DNA of 64,000 bases from Paenibacillus xylanexedens. Its GTDB lineage: Bacteria > Bacillota > Bacilli > Paenibacillales > Paenibacillaceae. The notes under the pieces are model-generated. The model was not told the DNA's origin, ran no database searches, and was given only the letters and a program-made list of their open reading frames with translations. The stretch spans positions 62,001 to 126,000 of the forward strand of contig NZ_JAGIKV010000016.1 in assembly GCF_017874615.1 (NCBI RefSeq), given 5' to 3'. Position numbers and translations under genes: made by a program. Numbering within the stretch: position 1 is the first letter of the stretch; every line of letters begins with the position of its first letter. Shown here in pieces: positions 35,098 to 43,879 of this stretch.

Positions 35098-36471
35098 ATG
35101 AGTTCTGTGGATCAGCAACCTCAGCCGCTAGGCGGTACGAAGGAAGAATGGCTGGAGAAGGATCGCAAATACGTATGGCATCACATCTCGCCTCATAACG
35201 ATCATCCAATGATTGCGGTAAGTGGAGAGGGCAGTTGGATCACCGATCAGGATGGTACGCGTTATCTGGATGCGATGTCGGGACTGTGGTGTGTGAATGT
35301 GGGGCATGGCCGTGAGGAGATTGCGAGAAGTGCCTACGAACAGATGAAAGCACTCGCTTATGTACCGATGACGCAGAGTCACGAACCGGCGATTTTGCTG
35401 GCGGAGAAGCTGAATGAATGGCTTGAGGGGGAGTATCGAATATTCTTCTCCAACTCGGGTTCAGATGCGAATGAGGTGGCTTTCAAAATAGCCCGGCAGT
35501 ACCACCATCAGAATGGTGAGCCTACTCGGCACAAATTCATCTCCCGTCACCGTGCCTATCACGGTAACTCCATGGGAGCGCTGGGCGCCACCGGGCAAGC
35601 CGCCCGCAAGATTAAATACGAGCCGCTCGGCGTAGGTTTCTCTCATGTTCCGCCACCGTATTGTTACCGCTGTCCGTTTGGACGAAACAAGGATGGATGC
35701 GGACTCGAATGTGCAACTATCTATGAAGAGGTGATTCGTTGGGAAGGTCCTGAGACGGTTGCCGCAGTGATTATGGAGCCGGTGATCACAGGAGGCGGCA
35801 TGATTGTGCCCCCGCCGGATTATATGCGTACCGTACAAGAGATCTGTCAGCGCTATGGCGTGCTGCTCATTGTAGATGAGGTAATCTGTGGTTTTGGCCG
35901 CTCTGGGCAGAAGTTTGGTCATCAGAACTATGGCGTACAGCCAGATATTGTGACGATGGCAAAGGGCATGACCAGTGCGTATTCACCGCTATCAGCAACG
36001 GCCGTGCGAGCCGATCTGTATGACACGTTCCGGGAACCTGGACCGGATGCCCATTTTCGCCATGTGAATACCTTTGGTGGAAATCCGGTGTCCTGCCGGG
36101 TGGCACTTGCGAATCTGGAGATTCTGGAACGAGAAAATCTGGTCAGCCGGGCGGAAGAACTGGGATACCTGCTTCGTGAGAAGCTGGAGCCACTGCTGGA
36201 GCTGTCTATTGTGGGGGATATCCGTTCATTCGGATTCGCCTGTGGCATTGAGTTGATTGAAGCAGACGGATCTCCTGCGGAGGCGGATAAAGTAATGAAG
36301 GTACTCGCCAGTTGTAAAAGGGATGGCATCTTGATTGGCAAGAACGGCGATACCGTGCCGGGGTTTGCAAACATTTTGACGATCTCTCCGCCGTTTGTCA
36401 CCACCGAGGATGAGTTGGATCTGATCGCCGGAAGTTTGCTCGTTGCGCTACGTAGTCTGGACGCAGGTTAG
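35098..36471 (+). CDS. Class III omega-aminotransferase, likely beta-alanine transaminase
   Basis: A 457-aa PLP enzyme with the class III signature LLIVDEVICGFGRSGQKF and the cofactor lysine in TMAKGMTSAYSPLSA (Lys289). FFSNSGSDANEVAFKIAR binds phosphate, and HRAYHGNSMGALGATG is typical of the family. It would convert beta-alanine or beta-aminoisobutyrate, the end products of uracil/thymine reduction, to the semialdehyde. It has an extra Cys-rich loop YCYRCPFGRNKDGCGLEC often seen in this subgroup. Confidence 0.9.
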   Translation: MSSVDQQPQPLGGTKEEWLEKDRKYVWHHISPHNDHPMIAVSGEGSWITDQDGTRYLDAMSGLWCVNVGHGREEIARSAYEQMKALAYVPMTQSHEPAILLAEKLNEWLEGEYRIFFSNSGSDANEVAFKIARQYHHQNGEPTRHKFISRHRAYHGNSMGALGATGQAARKIKYEPLGVGFSHVPPPYCYRCPFGRNKDGCGLECATIYEEVIRWEGPETVAAVIMEPVITGGGMIVPPPDYMRTVQEICQRYGVLLIVDEVICGFGRSGQKFGHQNYGVQPDIVTMAKGMTSAYSPLSATAVRADLYDTFREPGPDAHFRHVNTFGGNPVSCRVALANLEILERENLVSRAEELGYLLREKLEPLLELSIVGDIRSFGFACGIELIEADGSPAEADKVMKVLASCKRDGILIGKNGDTVPGFANILTISPPFVTTEDELDLIAGSLLVALRSLDAG

Positions 36472-36568
36472 TTGCCATACACAGGTACGACAGACGTTTA
36501 CGGTTTAGCAAGCAAAATGAAAATTTTCATATCATTACGTGAAAATAAGCGCAAGGAGGCGAGGGAGG

Positions 36569-37858
36569 ATGCAGACCACAACAGGCAAAGTCATTAATCA
36601 GCTTCGGCTGAATGAGCGAATTGAGCAGTTGTCACAGATTGGCCGAATCTCGGAGACGGGTGTCTGCCGACTTGCCCTAACCCCGGAAGATATGGATGGC
36701 ATCATACAGGTTCGTCTCTGGATGGAAAATGCCGGTCTGACGACACGACTTGATCCCTTCGGTAATCTGATTGGTCGTCTGGAAGGTGCGGATCAGGCGC
36801 TGCCAATCCTCATGATTGGTTCCCACATCGACTCTCAGCCTTATGGCGGTCGATATGATGGAGCGATTGGTGTGCTAGGCGCGCTCGAAGCAGTGCAATG
36901 CCTGATCGAAAATGGCATTCAGCCCCATATGCCAATTGAGGTAATTGCCTTTTGCGATGAAGAAGGTTCCCGTTTTAACAAAGGCCTGTTCGGCTCACGT
37001 GGTATAACCGGTCAGTTGGAAGAAGGCGAACTGGAGCGGCAGGATAAAAACGGAGTGACCCGTCGGGAGGCGCTGGAAGCCTTTGGCTGTTCTCCTTCGG
37101 ATTTTGAAGAGGCGATCTATCCGCCAGGTTCCATAGACAGTTATCTGGAGTTGCACATTGAGCAGGGGCCGGTGCTGGAAGCGTTGAATGCACCAGTAGG
37201 TCTGGTGACGGGCATCTCGGGTCCGTTGTGGCTTACGGTGACGATGAAAGGCATGGCGGGTCATGCCGGCTCCGTTCCGATGGGAATGCGGCATGATGCT
37301 CTGGTAGGCAGCGCCAAAGTCATTGCGGCTTTTGACGATATGGTGAGAGAAGACCCGGAAGCCCCAACCGTAGGTACGGTGGGAAGTTTGAGGGTGTTTC
37401 CAGACTCACGGAACATCATTCCGGAGGAAGTCAGCTTCACGGTTGATTTACGAGACATGGAGATAGAGCGCAGGAACCGGCTTGAAGCCCGATTGATGAA
37501 CATTTTGGATGACTTGAGTTTCCGATATGGTCTAACCTACTCGCTGACAGAGGATACGAATAGTGAGCCGCGGTATTGTGCAGAGCCAATCAAGTCGGTG
37601 ATTCGTTCATCCGCGGAAGAGATCGGGCTTACTTTGCCAGAACTGATGAGTGGTCCGTTCCATGATGCGTTGGCCCTTTCGCTTGTGTGTGATTATGGCA
37701 TGATTTTTGTCCGCAGCAAGGACGGCATCAGTCATCATCCCAGCGAATATTCCTCCCCGGAGGATATTGGACTCGGCACGGAAGTGTTATATCGCACCAT
37801 TCGGAGGATGTGTAGTGGAATGAACCAACCAATCATTTTACCTGAGGAGGCGTTGTGA
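36569..37858 (+). CDS. M20-family N-carbamoyl amino-acid amidohydrolase
   Basis: A 429-aa metal-dependent amidase. Metal-site motifs are IGSHIDSQPYGGRYDGAIGVLGALEA, VIAFCDEEGSRF and LELHIEQGPVLE, with SGPFHDALAL and SHHPSEYS near the end. This M20 subgroup contains allantoate amidohydrolases and N-carbamoyl-L- or beta-amino-acid hydrolases. ATG 36569 is chosen for AAGGAGG upstream. In this operon it most plausibly hydrolyses N-carbamoyl-beta-alanine, duplicating the next gene's reaction, or acts on a related carbamoyl compound. Confidence 0.88.
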   Translation: MQTTTGKVINQLRLNERIEQLSQIGRISETGVCRLALTPEDMDGIIQVRLWMENAGLTTRLDPFGNLIGRLEGADQALPILMIGSHIDSQPYGGRYDGAIGVLGALEAVQCLIENGIQPHMPIEVIAFCDEEGSRFNKGLFGSRGITGQLEEGELERQDKNGVTRREALEAFGCSPSDFEEAIYPPGSIDSYLELHIEQGPVLEALNAPVGLVTGISGPLWLTVTMKGMAGHAGSVPMGMRHDALVGSAKVIAAFDDMVREDPEAPTVGTVGSLRVFPDSRNIIPEEVSFTVDLRDMEIERRNRLEARLMNILDDLSFRYGLTYSLTEDTNSEPRYCAEPIKSVIRSSAEEIGLTLPELMSGPFHDALALSLVCDYGMIFVRSKDGISHHPSEYSSPEDIGLGTEVLYRTIRRMCSGMNQPIILPEEAL

Positions 37859-37862
37859 CGTT

Positions 37863-38744
37863 ATGAGCAAAATCAGCATCGGATTAATCCAGGCTTCCCA
37901 TGAGATTGAAGGTTCGGCTCCCGTTGAGGTACATAAGGAGGCTGCGGTTCAGAAACACATTGCGCTGGTCCGTGAAGCGGCTGCAAGAGGCGCTAAGATC
38001 ATCGGGTTGCAGGAAGTATTCTATGGGCCGTACTTTTGCACAGAGCAGAATCCCAAATGGTATGCATCCGCTGAACCGGTGCCGGAAGGACCGACGACCA
38101 GACGTTTTCAGGAGCTGGCAAAGGAGCTTGCGGTGGTGATTATTTTACCTATATACGAGGTGGAGGGCATTGCTTCGTATTACAATACGGCAGCCGTTAT
38201 AGATGCGGATGGTACGTATCTGGGCAAATACCGCAAACATCATATCCCGCATGTGGAAGCAGGTGAGGGCACGAATGGTTTCTGGGAAAAGTATTATTTC
38301 AAACCAGGTAACCTTGGGTTTCCGGTTTTTGATACAGCCTACGCCAGAGTCGGCGTGTACATCTGTTATGATCGTCATTTTCCGGAAGGGGCACGATTGC
38401 TCGGGTTGGCGGGGGCTGAAATAGTGTTCAATCCGTCCGCTACGGTTGCGGGTACATCGGAATATCTGTGGAAACTGGAACAGCCCGCTCATGCGGTAGC
38501 TAACAGCTATTATGTAGCGGCCATCAACCGGGTTGGCGTGGAAGCGCCATGGAATATGGGTGAATTTTATGGACAGTCGTACCTGGTCGACCCGCGAGGC
38601 AGAATGGTAGCGATCGGCAGCCGGGATCAGGATGAGGTCGTTATTGGCGAGATGGATACGGAGATGATTCGTGAGGTGCGGAATGTGTGGCAGTTCTACC
38701 GAGATCGCAGGCCAGAAACGTACGAAGATCTGGTTAGTCTGTAG
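37863..38744 (+). CDS. Nitrilase-superfamily beta-ureidopropionase
   Basis: A 293-aa C-N hydrolase with the Glu51-Lys125-Cys168 catalytic triad (LQEVFYGPYF, KYRKHHIPH, GVYICYDRHFPEGAR). Length and the ending (YRDRRPETYEDLV) are typical of N-carbamoyl-beta-alanine amidohydrolases, which release beta-alanine, CO2 and ammonia in the last committed pyrimidine step. It starts 4 nt after the M20 gene, so the two are translated together. Confidence 0.92.
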   Translation: MSKISIGLIQASHEIEGSAPVEVHKEAAVQKHIALVREAAARGAKIIGLQEVFYGPYFCTEQNPKWYASAEPVPEGPTTRRFQELAKELAVVIILPIYEVEGIASYYNTAAVIDADGTYLGKYRKHHIPHVEAGEGTNGFWEKYYFKPGNLGFPVFDTAYARVGVYICYDRHFPEGARLLGLAGAEIVFNPSATVAGTSEYLWKLEQPAHAVANSYYVAAINRVGVEAPWNMGEFYGQSYLVDPRGRMVAIGSRDQDEVVIGEMDTEMIREVRNVWQFYRDRRPETYEDLVSL

Positions 38745-38855
38745 GAAGCAGCAACGAGTGATCGGTAAGTGATTCTGTCAGCGGGGTGACACGTGTAATG
38801 CACGTAAGATTGTTTTAGATAGCGTAGATCATTCTCCAGGAGGTGCACGACATTG

Positions 38856-40223
38856 ATGAACAGCTCAGGAACAACGTTATCCGATTATGGGTGGGAGAGT
38901 CGTTTTGCCGAGATGAAACCCGCCATGACAGGCAAGGAAGCGATGGAGGAGTCAAACCGCTGTCTGTACTGTTACGATGCACCTTGTATCAAAGCCTGTC
39001 CAACCGACATTAATATCCCTTCTTTTATTAGCAAAATATCAACAGGGCACCTGAAAGGTTCGGCCCGCACCATCATGGATGCGAATCCGGTTGGAGCCAG
39101 CTGCGCACGTGTCTGTCCCACAGAGGAACTGTGTGAAGGCGCATGTGTACTAAACGAATCGTCGAAGCCGATTCGGATTGGTGACTTGCAGCGTTACGCC
39201 ACCGACTGGGCGCGGGCGAAGAATGAGCCGTTATTCCAGGCAGCACCTGCCAATGGGAGAACCGTTGCTGTTGTGGGAGCGGGGCCAGCAGGACTGTCGG
39301 CAGCACGTGAACTGGGGCGCGCAGGATATGAGGTGACGATCTACGAAGCCAAACCCAAAGGTGGCGGGCTGAACACATACGGCATCGTATCCTTCCGCCT
39401 GCCCGAATCGGTTGCGCTATGGGAAGTGGAGCAGGTAGAAGCGCTTGGTGTACAGATCCGTTATGGGGTGCGCATCGGTGTGGATATCCCTGCTACGCAG
39501 TTGCTGGAGCAACATGAAGCGGTCATTCTGGCCTGTGGCATGGGTTCAGTACCTATGCTGGGCATTGAAGGGGAGAGACTGGAAGGTGTCTATGATGCGA
39601 TTGAACTGGTGGAGTCTACGAAGCAGGGTGTTCCGCCTGCATTGAATGGTCTGAAGGTCACCGTTATTGGCGCGGGCAATACGGCGGTAGATGCAGCAAC
39701 CTGTTCGGTACGCCTTGGTGCCGAGCGGGTGCAGATGTTATATCGGCGCGGGGAAAGCCAGATGACGGCGTATGCGTTTGAATATACTTTTGCCAAGCAG
39801 GAGGGTGTGGAGTTCCGCTGGTTTACGATGCCGCAGCGAATCATTGGAGACGAGAACGGTCGGGTTCAAGCTGTGGAATGTATGAAAATGGAGTTAATTA
39901 CCCCGCCTGGTGGTGGGCGTGCCTTGCCCGTACCTGTGGAAGGATCGGAGTTCATGATTGAATGTGATACGGTCATCCGGGCGATTGGACAGCATCGTTT
40001 ATTACCATTAATCGAAGCGTTTGGGCTGCGTCACCAATGGGGCGTCGTTGAGATCGAGCCGCATACGTACCGTACCTCACACCCTCAGATCTATGCGGCA
40101 GGAGATGTCATTTTTGGTCAGGGCCAGGGTGAGGCGATGGTTGTCTCGGCTGCACAGCAGGGTAAGCTGGCTGCTGCCGCAGTCATGAAGGCATTACCTG
40201 GACAGGTGGAAGAGACGGCGTGA
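38856..40223 (+). CDS. preT: NAD-dependent dihydropyrimidine dehydrogenase, PreT subunit
   Basis: A ~455-aa flavoprotein related to the GltB small subunit. N-terminal Fe-S cysteines appear in CLYCYDAPCIKACP and CARVCPTEELCEGAC. Dinucleotide sites are VVGAGPAGLSAARELG and VIGAGNTAVDAA, and AAGDVIFGQGQGEAMVV is in the C-terminal part. It transfers electrons from NADH to PreA. ATG 38856 lies behind AGGAGGTG; TTG 38853 is possible. About 675 bp of repeat-rich sequence separates it from preA, which is unusual for this pair. Confidence 0.93.
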   Translation: MNSSGTTLSDYGWESRFAEMKPAMTGKEAMEESNRCLYCYDAPCIKACPTDINIPSFISKISTGHLKGSARTIMDANPVGASCARVCPTEELCEGACVLNESSKPIRIGDLQRYATDWARAKNEPLFQAAPANGRTVAVVGAGPAGLSAARELGRAGYEVTIYEAKPKGGGLNTYGIVSFRLPESVALWEVEQVEALGVQIRYGVRIGVDIPATQLLEQHEAVILACGMGSVPMLGIEGERLEGVYDAIELVESTKQGVPPALNGLKVTVIGAGNTAVDAATCSVRLGAERVQMLYRRGESQMTAYAFEYTFAKQEGVEFRWFTMPQRIIGDENGRVQAVECMKMELITPPGGGRALPVPVEGSEFMIECDTVIRAIGQHRLLPLIEAFGLRHQWGVVEIEPHTYRTSHPQIYAAGDVIFGQGQGEAMVVSAAQQGKLAAAAVMKALPGQVEETA

Positions 40224-40403
40224 GCAGCTAGGGAGACAAGGGAAAGTGGAGAGTACACGGAAACCGTGCAATGAAAGGGTGTAAGGAGAGAGTACAAGGA
40301 GAGGCGAGGGTGGGAGGGCGCAAGGGACTGCTAGAGTGATATAGGTGTAGATCAGATCTGAGCAAGAAGTGTGGGTACATCAAATTCTCGTGTACCTGAC
40401 ACG

Positions 40404-40598
40404 CTAACGAACCCTACACACCTTATTGTGGCAATTATGGAGGATTGAAAAATCTAACGAATCTCACACGTCTTATTTTGACGAATACCTGTTGAAATGA
40501 AGCCGAAATGAGCGATTACAGCCAAATAAGCTTTCTAAGATTCGTTAGGTCCTGAAATTGCCCCATAGGTCCCGAATAAGAGGCGTGCGGTTCGTTAG
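40404..40598. repeat. Array of CTAACGAA/TTCGTTAG inverted repeats
   Basis: CTAACGAA occurs at 40404 and 40454, and its complement TTCGTTAG at 40541 and 40591. Each is followed inward by ACAC or GCAC and a CTTATT (or AATAAG) word 12-16 nt away. This gives two forward and two reverse copies of a ~28-bp motif, forming nested hairpins. It contains no open frame. Confidence 0.75.
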
Positions 40599-40671
40599 AA
40601 TTTAGGTGCGTACTATCCAGAAACACCATTACTACGCAGAGGTCCTGAGCACGACCAAATATTCCAGTGTA

Positions 40672-40868
40672 ACTATATAAGTTGAACTAATCATTTACAC
40701 GATAACGGAGAGGACAGAAAAAACCTGAAAAAGCAAAGCGTTCGCCTTTATCCCCGGATTTTCCCTTTCGGAAAAGGGAATCAAAAAAATCTGGGGATAA
40801 CAGCGATTGGAAGGTTATTCTGTCATCGTAGTGTCAGTGTAAATAATCTTTAGTTCAACTTATATAGT
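40672..40868 (+). repeat. Dispersed structured intergenic element, copy 2
   Basis: The most complete copy. ACTATATAAGTTGAACTAA at 40672-40690 pairs perfectly with TTAGTTCAACTTATATAGT at 40850-40868. ATTTACAC pairs with GTGTAAAT, GACAGAA with TTCTGTC, and TTATCCCCGGATTT with AAATCTGGGGATAA. An inner TTCCCTTT/AAAAGGGAA hairpin closes the structure. It ends 30 bp before the preA start codon, so it would lie in the preA leader. Confidence 0.85.
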
Positions 40869-40898
40869 AAGTTCAAACAACACCAAGGAGGGATCGTT

Positions 40899-42194
40899 AT
40901 GGCTGACTTATCCATTAATCTGGCAGGTATTCGATCACCCAATCCATTCTGGCTGGCTTCTGCCCCACCGACCAATACGGGATATCAGGTCCAGCGTGCG
41001 TTCGAAGCGGGCTGGGGTGGTGCGGTGTGGAAGACGCTGGGTGAGCCGATTATCAATACATCCTCCCGTTTCGCGGCGGTCCATTTTGGCGGACAGCGTG
41101 TAGCGGGGTTTAACAATATTGAATTGATATCCGACCGGCCGCTGGAAGTGAATCTGCGGGAGATTGCTGAGACCAAGAAACGATTCCCGGATCGCGCGGT
41201 TGTCGCTTCACTGATGGTGGAACCTACGCGAGAGAAGTGGCATGAGATTGTGAAAAAGGTGGAGGCCGTCGGCGTCGATGGCCTGGAGCTGAACTTTGGC
41301 TGCCCGCATGGCATGGCCGAACGAGGTATGGGAGCTGCCTCCGGTCAGCAGCCGGACCTAGTTGAACTCCAGACGATGTGGGTGAAGGAAGTGGCGACCA
41401 CACCGGTAATTGTGAAGCTTACACCGAATATCACGGATATTACGGCAACTGCCCGGGCAGCTGTCCGCGGTGGTGCAGATGCGATCTCTCTGATCAATAC
41501 GATTAACTCCCTGGCAGGTGTGGATCTGGATTCGTGGAATACCGTACCGCATGTGGGCGGAAAAGGAGCACATGGTGGATACTGTGGACCAGCGGTAAAG
41601 CCCATCGCACTGAACATGGTTGCCGAGTGTGCCCGTAATCCGGAGGTAGGTGTTCCAATCTCAGGGATTGGTGGCATATCTGATTGGCGGGATACGGCAG
41701 AGTTTTTGCTCATGGGCGCTACAGGGGTTCAGGTATGTACCGCAGCGATGCATCATGGATTTCGCATTGTGGAGGACATGATTGATGGCCTGAATGATTA
41801 TTTGGATGAAAAGGGTCTGAGTAGTGTAGCAGAACTGGTAGGTCAGACGGTTCCGCGTTACTCGGATTGGGGCAATCTCGATCTGAACTACAAAGTGGTA
41901 GCCCGCATCAACCGCGATGTTTGCATCAATTGCAACAAATGCCATATTGCTTGTGAGGACACCTCGCATCAATGTATTGATATGTTGACCGACCCGTCTG
42001 GCTCCTATCTGGAAGTGGTGGAAGAGGACTGTGTTGGCTGTAATCTGTGTTCGATTGTTTGCCCGGTGGATGGGGCGATTGAGATGGTTGAGCTTGTGCC
42101 TGAGCAGGAACCTGTAACCTGGAATGAACGTCAGTCTGCGATTGCGATGCTGCAATCGGTTAGAGATCAATCAACCAAGGAGGCGATATCATGA
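40899..42194 (+). CDS. preA: NAD-dependent dihydropyrimidine dehydrogenase, PreA subunit
   Basis: A 431-aa FMN protein of the dihydroorotate-dehydrogenase fold (LNFGCPHGMAERGMG, TPNITDITATARAAVRGGADAISLINT, ISGIGGISDWRDTAEFLLMGATGVQV). It has a C-terminal 2x[4Fe-4S] ferredoxin domain (CINCNKCHIACE and CVGCNLCSIVCPVDGAI). It reduces uracil or thymine to the dihydro form with electrons from PreT. AAGGAGGG precedes the ATG. Confidence 0.95.
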   Translation: MADLSINLAGIRSPNPFWLASAPPTNTGYQVQRAFEAGWGGAVWKTLGEPIINTSSRFAAVHFGGQRVAGFNNIELISDRPLEVNLREIAETKKRFPDRAVVASLMVEPTREKWHEIVKKVEAVGVDGLELNFGCPHGMAERGMGAASGQQPDLVELQTMWVKEVATTPVIVKLTPNITDITATARAAVRGGADAISLINTINSLAGVDLDSWNTVPHVGGKGAHGGYCGPAVKPIALNMVAECARNPEVGVPISGIGGISDWRDTAEFLLMGATGVQVCTAAMHHGFRIVEDMIDGLNDYLDEKGLSSVAELVGQTVPRYSDWGNLDLNYKVVARINRDVCINCNKCHIACEDTSHQCIDMLTDPSGSYLEVVEEDCVGCNLCSIVCPVDGAIEMVELVPEQEPVTWNERQSAIAMLQSVRDQSTKEAIS

Positions 42195-43636
42195 GTACTC
42201 GCAAATTGATTCGTAATGGTGTGTTGGTCACAGCGTCGGATACCTTTGAAGCAGATATATTGATTGAAAAGGATAAAATCACACAGATTGGCATTGGGCT
42301 CATCCCTGACGAACGAATGGAAGTCGTGGATGCAGCGGGCTGTTACGTCATTCCGGGCGGGATCGACCCGCATACGCATCTGGATATGCCATTCGGTGGA
42401 ACGGTAACGGCGGATGATTTTGCAACAGGAACAACAGCGGCAGCCTTTGGGGGTACAACGACGATCATTGATTTCTGTCTAACACAAAAAGGCCGGCCAT
42501 TAATCGAATCTCTCCAGCAGTGGCATGCCAAAGCCGAGGGTAAAGCCGCCATCGACTACGGTTTCCATCTCATGATTGGCGAGATGAATGATCAGGTGCT
42601 GGAAGAACTGCCGCAGATCATTGAAGAAGAGGGCGTGTCATCCTTCAAGGTGTTCATGGCTTATAAAAACCAGTTTCAGGCCGATGACGGGATTCTCTTT
42701 CAGACGTTGCAAAAGGCCAAAGAGTACGGCGCACTCGTCATGGTTCATGCCGAGAACGGGGATGTTATTGACCTGCTGGTTCGACAGGCGCTCGCCGAAG
42801 GGCACACAGAGCCAATTCACCATGCGCTGACTCGTCCATCCATGCTAGAGGGTGAAGCGACAGGGCGGGCGGCCCGTTTGGCTGCACTTGCAGATTCACA
42901 GTTGTATGTGGTGCACGTGACCTGTGCGGAGGCTGTGGAGCAGATTGCGCGCATGCGTGAAATGGGTTATCGGATCTGGGGGGAGACCTGTCCTCAGTAT
43001 TTGACGTTGGATCAATCGATCATGGATCAGCCGGACTTCGAGGGTGCAAAGTATGTCTGGTCACCACCCCTGCGGGAATCAGCCCATCAGGAAGTACTGT
43101 GGAACGCACTGAAAAGTGGTCAACTGCAAACGATTGGCTCCGATCATTGCTCGTTTAATTTCAAAGGGCAGAAGGACCTGGGCAAGGATGATTTCAGCAA
43201 AATTCCTAACGGAGGGCCGGTCATAGAAGATCGCGTAAGCATTCTGTTTTCGGAAGGTGTAGTCAAAGGAAGGATCACGCTTAATCAGTGGGTTGATCTA
43301 TGTTCGACAAGAGCGAGCAAGTTATTTGGATTATTTCCGCAGAAAGGTACTCTGGCTGTAGGGACAGATGCGGATATCGTTATTTTTGACCCATCTGTAA
43401 ACAGAGTGATCTCGGCAGATACGCATCATATGAACGTGGATTATAGTGCATTTGAAGGCATGCAGGTACAGGGATGTCCGGTGACGGTGCTGTGCCGCGG
43501 GGAGTATGTCATTCGAGACCGGCAGTATGTCGGAACAGCAGGGGCAGGCCAATATGTGAAGCGCAACAAGTATGATGCAGGCGCGCCCATACCGATGAAA
43601 CATCCTGTGACGGCAGTGAATGGAGGGAGAAGCTGA
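42191..43636 (+). CDS. hydA: Dihydropyrimidinase
   Basis: A 481-aa amidohydrolase that opens the dihydropyrimidine ring to the N-carbamoyl beta-amino acid. Metal ligands are GGIDPHTHLDMPFGG, the carboxylated lysine in SSFKVFMAYK (near residue 150), VHAENGDV, VHVTCAEA and GSDHCSFNFKGQKDLGKDDF. The ATG overlaps the preA stop by 4 nt. Length is normal for hydantoinase/dihydropyrimidinase. Confidence 0.93.
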   Translation: MSTRKLIRNGVLVTASDTFEADILIEKDKITQIGIGLIPDERMEVVDAAGCYVIPGGIDPHTHLDMPFGGTVTADDFATGTTAAAFGGTTTIIDFCLTQKGRPLIESLQQWHAKAEGKAAIDYGFHLMIGEMNDQVLEELPQIIEEEGVSSFKVFMAYKNQFQADDGILFQTLQKAKEYGALVMVHAENGDVIDLLVRQALAEGHTEPIHHALTRPSMLEGEATGRAARLAALADSQLYVVHVTCAEAVEQIARMREMGYRIWGETCPQYLTLDQSIMDQPDFEGAKYVWSPPLRESAHQEVLWNALKSGQLQTIGSDHCSFNFKGQKDLGKDDFSKIPNGGPVIEDRVSILFSEGVVKGRITLNQWVDLCSTRASKLFGLFPQKGTLAVGTDADIVIFDPSVNRVISADTHHMNVDYSAFEGMQVQGCPVTVLCRGEYVIRDRQYVGTAGAGQYVKRNKYDAGAPIPMKHPVTAVNGGRS

Positions 43637-43863
43637 TGTCGGATCATGATGTGTTTGAGGCCGAGAGGATCGCCATAGAGCGAATGGTTGCACAGGGTTA
43701 TCGGATCTATGCGGTACGGGAACATCTAGAGGGTGCTCACGTCATATGGGGGCACCCGGATCTTCCCGAAGAGAAACAAGAGCAATACGTAGGCACGGCG
43801 TCTGGACGGAAGTGGTTCAGTCACATCCTGATTCGCCAGCTTCAGGAGCAACGGGGAGCGTAG
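43636..43863 (+). CDS. Small conserved-looking protein at the end of the pyrimidine operon
   Basis: The 75-residue product starts MSDHDVFEAERIAIERMVAQGYRIYAVREHLEGAHVIWGHP and ends FSHILIRQLQEQRGA. It overlaps the dihydropyrimidinase stop by one base (TGATG). I do not recognise the family. It is soluble, with an alpha-beta pattern and no Cys. Tight coupling suggests a real gene with a role in the pathway, perhaps assembly or regulation. Confidence 0.65.
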   Translation: MSDHDVFEAERIAIERMVAQGYRIYAVREHLEGAHVIWGHPDLPEEKQEQYVGTASGRKWFSHILIRQLQEQRGA

Positions 43864-43879
43864 ACCATACTGAAGCTCT

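Larger units (their letters stand above)
40224..40898. other. Repeat-rich interval between preT and preA
   Basis: This gap holds a purine-rich stretch (about 40232-40320), an array of CTAACGAA-bounded inverted repeats (40404-40598) and copy 2 of the dispersed structured element (40672-40868). No gene is supported. If preT and preA are co-transcribed, all of this is transcribed RNA; otherwise a promoter for preA must lie here. Confidence 0.75.
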
